Shown here: positions 5,652 to 8,034 of the stretch, one piece after another | Layout: each line of letters starts with the position of its first letter | Position numbering within the stretch: the stretch's first letter is position 1 | From: Ardenticatenales bacterium | Lineage (GTDB): Bacteria; Chloroflexota; Anaerolineae; Ardenticatenales; Ardenticatenaceae | DNA: 8,034 bases | Assembly (NCBI GenBank): GCA_013812995.1 | Contig: JACCSL010000609.1 | Location: forward strand, 1-8,034 | Direction of reading: 5' to 3' | Notes under the pieces: model-generated | What the model was told of the DNA's origin: nothing | Seen by the model: the letters and a program-made list of their open reading frames with translations, nothing else | The model's database searches: none | Translations under genes and position numbers: made by a program

Positions 5652-6736
5652 GCGCGCGCTTTCTCGTTGGTGAGATCACTCAATAGCTCCAGCAGGGGCG
5701 TAATCGTCTCCTGCGCGCACGCGCCCATCAGGCAGATTTGAATCCAGTTGCGCGCCAGAAGATAGCCGCTCTTGTAACTGAGTAGATAGCCAGCTACCTC
5801 CAACTGATCGCCCAGCCAGCGAGAGTTAATAGAGGGGGGGAGCGCCAGGGTGATGACGGCAGGCGACGAGTGCTCAGCAGGGGCGACCATTGAAAAGCCG
5901 AGCGCCTGTAGCTCCGTCTGGAGCCAGGCCGCCAGCCGTTGAAGCCCAGTAAAGCGTTGCTCCGGATCCAGCCGCTTGAGCGAGGTGTGCAGCGCGTAGA
6001 GCAGATTCGAGGGGCTAGTGAAGGGAACGCCCTCGTTGCGAGCGTAGTAGCCCAGGTCCATGTAGCGCGGCAGCGCCTCCGGCTGGGGCTCAATGGGATG
6101 ATTGTAAAAAACAAGCGCGAGTCCGGGGTAGGATGCCAGACCCTTGCCACTGACCCCCGAGGCAAGATACACCTGCGACAGGTCCACGGGTACGGTGCCA
6201 ATCGCGCTGATGGCGTCCACGCACAGCGCAAGGCCATGCGCCTGGCTGATCTGCGCCAGCCGGGCCTCGTCGTTCAGCACGCTCGTCGAGGTCTCACAGA
6301 GGACATACCACAGCCAGCGCGTGTCGGGGTGCGCCGCGAGGTACTGCCCCACCTGCTCATAGTCAAAACACGCTCCCCATTCGGCTCGAATCACCTCAAA
6401 CGGGAGGCGCGTTCGCGTCGCCTGGTCCACCAACCGATCCCCAAATTCCCCATTGCTGAGAATCAATCCTCGGCCAGGGAGCAGAGAGAGCTGTGCGGCG
6501 ATGGCATCGTTGGCGAGTGTGCCGCTTCCCACCAGCAATTCCACATATCGGGCACCCACCAGGGCGCAGAGCATCTGCTTGGTGTCCTGTACGTCTGCCA
6601 CATAACGATCTGCCCGGTGTGAGATCGGGGCCGCGTTGAAGGCCGCCCGCACCTCGGGATGGATGGCAACAGGGCCGGGCAGCAGATTGACGGGCTCATC
6701 CTCCAGCCTGGGGAACACTCGTGTGGTAATCGTCAT
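5648..6736 (-). CDS. Class V PLP-dependent aminotransferase (362 aa)
   Basis: Fold-type I PLP enzyme of the alanine/serine-glyoxylate or 2-aminoethylphosphonate transaminase group. The N-terminus NLLPGPVAIHPEV (17-29) and the SHRADRY motif (39-45) bind the substrate side; GSGTLAND (70-77) holds the cofactor phosphate; CETSTSV (147-153) and the Asp of LCVDAISAIG (D174) contact PLP; SGVSGKGL (193-200) contains the Schiff-base lysine K198. Length fits the family. ATG at 6736 follows a good GGAGGA site lying in the end of the acyltransferase gene, and the two genes overlap as ATGA. The exact amino donor cannot be read; the intimate link with a GNAT enzyme suggests that one makes the amine or amino acid that the other acylates. 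Confidence 0.9.
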   Translation of the reverse strand: MTITTRVFPRLEDEPVNLLPGPVAIHPEVRAAFNAAPISHRADRYVADVQDTKQMLCALVGARYVELLVGSGTLANDAIAAQLSLLPGRGLILSNGEFGDRLVDQATRTRLPFEVIRAEWGACFDYEQVGQYLAAHPDTRWLWYVLCETSTSVLNDEARLAQISQAHGLALCVDAISAIGTVPVDLSQVYLASGVSGKGLASYPGLALVFYNHPIEPQPEALPRYMDLGYYARNEGVPFTSPSNLLYALHTSLKRLDPEQRFTGLQRLAAWLQTELQALGFSMVAPAEHSSPAVITLALPPSINSRWLGDQLEVAGYLLSYKSGYLLARNWIQICLMGACAQETITPLLELLSDLTNEKARA

Positions 6737-7314
6737 GAAAGTCCTCCGTCGTGGGTGTCCGCTGCAAGCTTGGCCCTGGCTTTTTCCAGCCAGGCAGCAC
6801 TCTCGGGCACACGCTCTTTTCGTAAATACATGGGTTGATACAGCGCTTCGGCGGTGCCTACCAGCGGGCCGAATGGCTCGAAGCCAAAGCGGCGATACAG
6901 TTTTTCCTGTCGAACCGTTCCGGAGATAAGAGCAAGATCGTACTCGTGAGAGAAGATGTATTCTCCCGATTTTGCCATAATTCCGCCCAGGATGGTGGCC
7001 TGGCGGCGCGAGGGGACAATCGCCAGCAGGCGAATCTCGCAGAGGGAGCGGCCCGGCGGCAGGTAGCTGTCGAGGTTCTCTAGCTTGCTATCCAGCGAGA
7101 AGGGGCGCTCGCCCCGCACCGCGACCATCCCGAGCAACGCTTGACCATCCAGGCAGATGATATAGCTGTTTTGCTCGTGGAACTTGTCCACGAGCCTGCC
7201 CTCGGGGTTGGATGTGTGCTGGGGAATTTCTTCCACGAAGGTCCGGTAGTTGAGCCGATGAATCTGCTCGAACTCCCAGGGTTCTGTTGCAATCTTATAG
7301 ACGAGTGAAGACAA
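6733..7314 (-). CDS. GNAT-fold acyltransferase, N-acyl amino acid synthase-like (193 aa)
   Basis: The N-terminus IHRLNYRTFVEEIPQH (18-33), then RLVDKFHEQNSYIICLDG (40-57), resembles the LuxI/FeeM-like branch of GNAT enzymes, which take acyl chains to an amine or amino acid. The core has CEIRLLAIVPSRRQATILGGIM (92-113), matching the acyl-donor loop only loosely, without the canonical Q/R-x-x-G-x-G/A spacing, and the terminal LYRRFGFEPFGP (139-150) with the usual GNAT strand. The start is TTG at 7314, supported by AGGGAGG seven bases upstream; no ATG fits. It overlaps the aminotransferase gene by ATGA. An ordinary acetyltransferase is the alternative; GNAT fold is firm, long-chain acyl preference is inference. 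Confidence 0.8.
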   Translation of the reverse strand: MSSLVYKIATEPWEFEQIHRLNYRTFVEEIPQHTSNPEGRLVDKFHEQNSYIICLDGQALLGMVAVRGERPFSLDSKLENLDSYLPPGRSLCEIRLLAIVPSRRQATILGGIMAKSGEYIFSHEYDLALISGTVRQEKLYRRFGFEPFGPLVGTAEALYQPMYLRKERVPESAAWLEKARAKLAADTHDGGLS

Positions 7315-7321
7315 GGGGATG

Positions 7322-7328
7322 CCTCCCT
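7322..7328 (-). promoter_or_regulatory. Shine-Dalgarno supporting a TTG start
   Basis: AGGGAGG on the minus strand lies seven bases before the TTG at 7314. With no in-frame ATG near the conserved domain start, it decides the start of the acyltransferase gene. The weak initiator codon would lower its expression relative to the aminotransferase. Confidence 0.7.
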
Positions 7329-7349
7329 AAATAAGTCGGACGAATAAGA

Positions 7350-7838
7350 CTAGCGACTGGCACGAGGTGGGGAAATCGTGAACTCCCAGGCGATGGTAAC
7401 GCCAAGCGCGACCAGAATCGCCACCAGCAGCCCCTCGGCCTGGAGCGGCGACACGCCCGTGCCAAAGAGTCGTACGATGCCGGGATTCAGGGCGATCAAG
7501 ACAACGAGACTATAGAGCGCGATGGCCGCCCAGTATCCGCCCTGAAAAAGCCAGCCGTGGAGGGTATCTTTGACAGCGGAAATAATAGAGAAGGTGCTTA
7601 CGATGCCCAGCAGCCCCGCCGCCACGAAGACGCCGCGCCACAGCAGCCCACTGTCCCCACCCAACATCGACCCTAGCCCCATGATGGCGGGCACGAAAAA
7701 GGAAAGATGGACATTATACGCCATGCGGCGATAGGTGGGGTCAGGCACCCATTCCTCGCGCCGCAGTTGAACCACGGCCCACCACAACCCCATTAACGTG
7801 AAGCAGAAACTGGTGACGGTCTCGTAAAAAGCATCCAT
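7350..7838 (-). CDS. Hypothetical multi-pass membrane protein (162 aa)
   Basis: I do not recognise the family. Five hydrophobic segments are visible, at about 4-24, 45-60, 68-86, 100-120 and 134-152, with a charged loop VQLRREEWVPDPTYRRMAYN (23-42) after the first helix and a polar C-terminus (SPPRASR). There are no obvious catalytic or metal-binding motifs; Trp residues cluster near the predicted membrane edges. The ATG at 7838 has an excellent ribosome binding site, GAGGAGGG, six bases upstream. It leads the seven-gene block, 35 bases before the acyltransferase, and probably shares its transcript. A transport, sensing or scaffold role for the pathway would be a guess. Confidence 0.75.
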   Translation of the reverse strand: MDAFYETVTSFCFTLMGLWWAVVQLRREEWVPDPTYRRMAYNVHLSFFVPAIMGLGSMLGGDSGLLWRGVFVAAGLLGIVSTFSIISAVKDTLHGWLFQGGYWAAIALYSLVVLIALNPGIVRLFGTGVSPLQAEGLLVAILVALGVTIAWEFTISPPRASR

Positions 7839-7915
7839 TTGGTACCCTCCTCATTATAAACCCCGCCAACCTTACGGGAGAATCAACCGTCGTCAAATTA
7901 AGCGATACCCCCACC
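7839..7915 (-). other. Intergenic gap between permease and operon
   Basis: The 77 bases carry the ribosome binding site of the 162-aa gene and a perfect TATAAT (minus strand, 7853-7858). That hexamer ends only 14 bases before the ATG and has no -35 at normal spacing, so I do not call it a promoter. A short CCCG...CGGG stem is too weak for a convincing terminator. Confidence 0.5.
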
Positions 7916-8034
7916 CTACACCCGCATGGCCTCCGCAGGGACGATACGCGCGGCCCGCTCCGCCGGATAGAGCGCGGCAAGCATGGCAATGGCCGGGCCG
8001 AGCAGCAACGCCACCCCCGCGAGCAGCGCCCCCG
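7916..8034 (-). CDS. FtsX/MacB-type ABC transporter permease, C-terminal fragment
   Basis: The last 38 codons of a gene running off the right edge. They read as a final membrane helix (GALLAGVALLLGPAIAMLAA) followed by LYPAERAARIVPAEAMRV and TAG. The pattern 'helix - YPA.RAAR..PAEA.R' closes MacB/FtsX-like permeases of ABC systems that export lipids, peptides or antibiotics or carry out lipoprotein release. No start is visible. The 77-base gap to the operon on the same strand leaves open whether it is co-transcribed; an exporter beside a tailoring operon would make sense. The family assignment rests on this short but distinctive end. Confidence 0.75.
   Translation of the reverse strand, partial: GALLAGVALLLGPAIAMLAALYPAERAARIVPAEAMRV

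Noticed and set aside
5939..6622. Plus-strand open frame of 227 codons
   Set aside because: Antisense shadow of the aminotransferase.
7853..7858. Perfect TATAAT upstream of the 162-aa gene
   Set aside because: No -35 at usual spacing, and transcription would start within the ribosome binding site.
7741..7989. Minus-strand open frame of 82 codons
   Set aside because: Overlaps the 162-aa gene and the permease end in a different frame; its composition is that of a shadow.

Overview
The window looks like an accessory stretch of a Chloroflexota chromosome, possibly Ktedonobacteria. This is inference from the moderately GC-rich genes, a BrnT-type toxin with its 'MRPEYNF..VRGKY' antitoxin partner, and a macrolide-type glycosyltransferase; no phylogenetic marker is present. 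Every convincing gene is on the minus strand, so transcription reads from the right end toward the left.

Right to left: the extreme right edge (7916-8034) holds the C-terminus of an FtsX/MacB-type ABC permease, cut by the window. After 77 bases comes a tight block of seven genes, 7838 to 2274: a five-helix membrane protein, a GNAT/N-acyltransferase-like enzyme (TTG start), a class V PLP aminotransferase, a DoxX-like membrane protein, a membrane-anchored alpha/beta hydrolase, an MGT-family (GT1) glycosyltransferase and a class I SAM methyltransferase. Three of the six junctions are ATGA stop/start overlaps and the other gaps are 34-63 bases, so this is almost certainly one operon. Its content (acyl transfer, PLP chemistry, hydrolysis, glycosylation, methylation, two membrane proteins) resembles a small-molecule or lipid tailoring or detoxification pathway, but the substrate cannot be read from the sequence.

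Below the operon is a BrnT-like toxin/antitoxin pair (2181-1626) that overlaps by 23 bases and has palindromes over a possible promoter. Then comes about 490 bases of non-coding DNA (1135-1625). It contains a MITE-like element (about 1226-1456) with 16-bp perfect terminal inverted repeats, a possible ATAG/TATAGA target duplication and a strong internal hairpin.

The left kilobase is visibly more AT-rich than the operon. It carries three small unrecognised minus-strand genes: a 67-aa two-helix protein, a 113-aa hydrophilic protein and a 149-aa two-helix protein. At the extreme left, a plus-strand pair of perfect -35/-10 hexamers with a palindrome in the spacer points into these genes from the antisense side.
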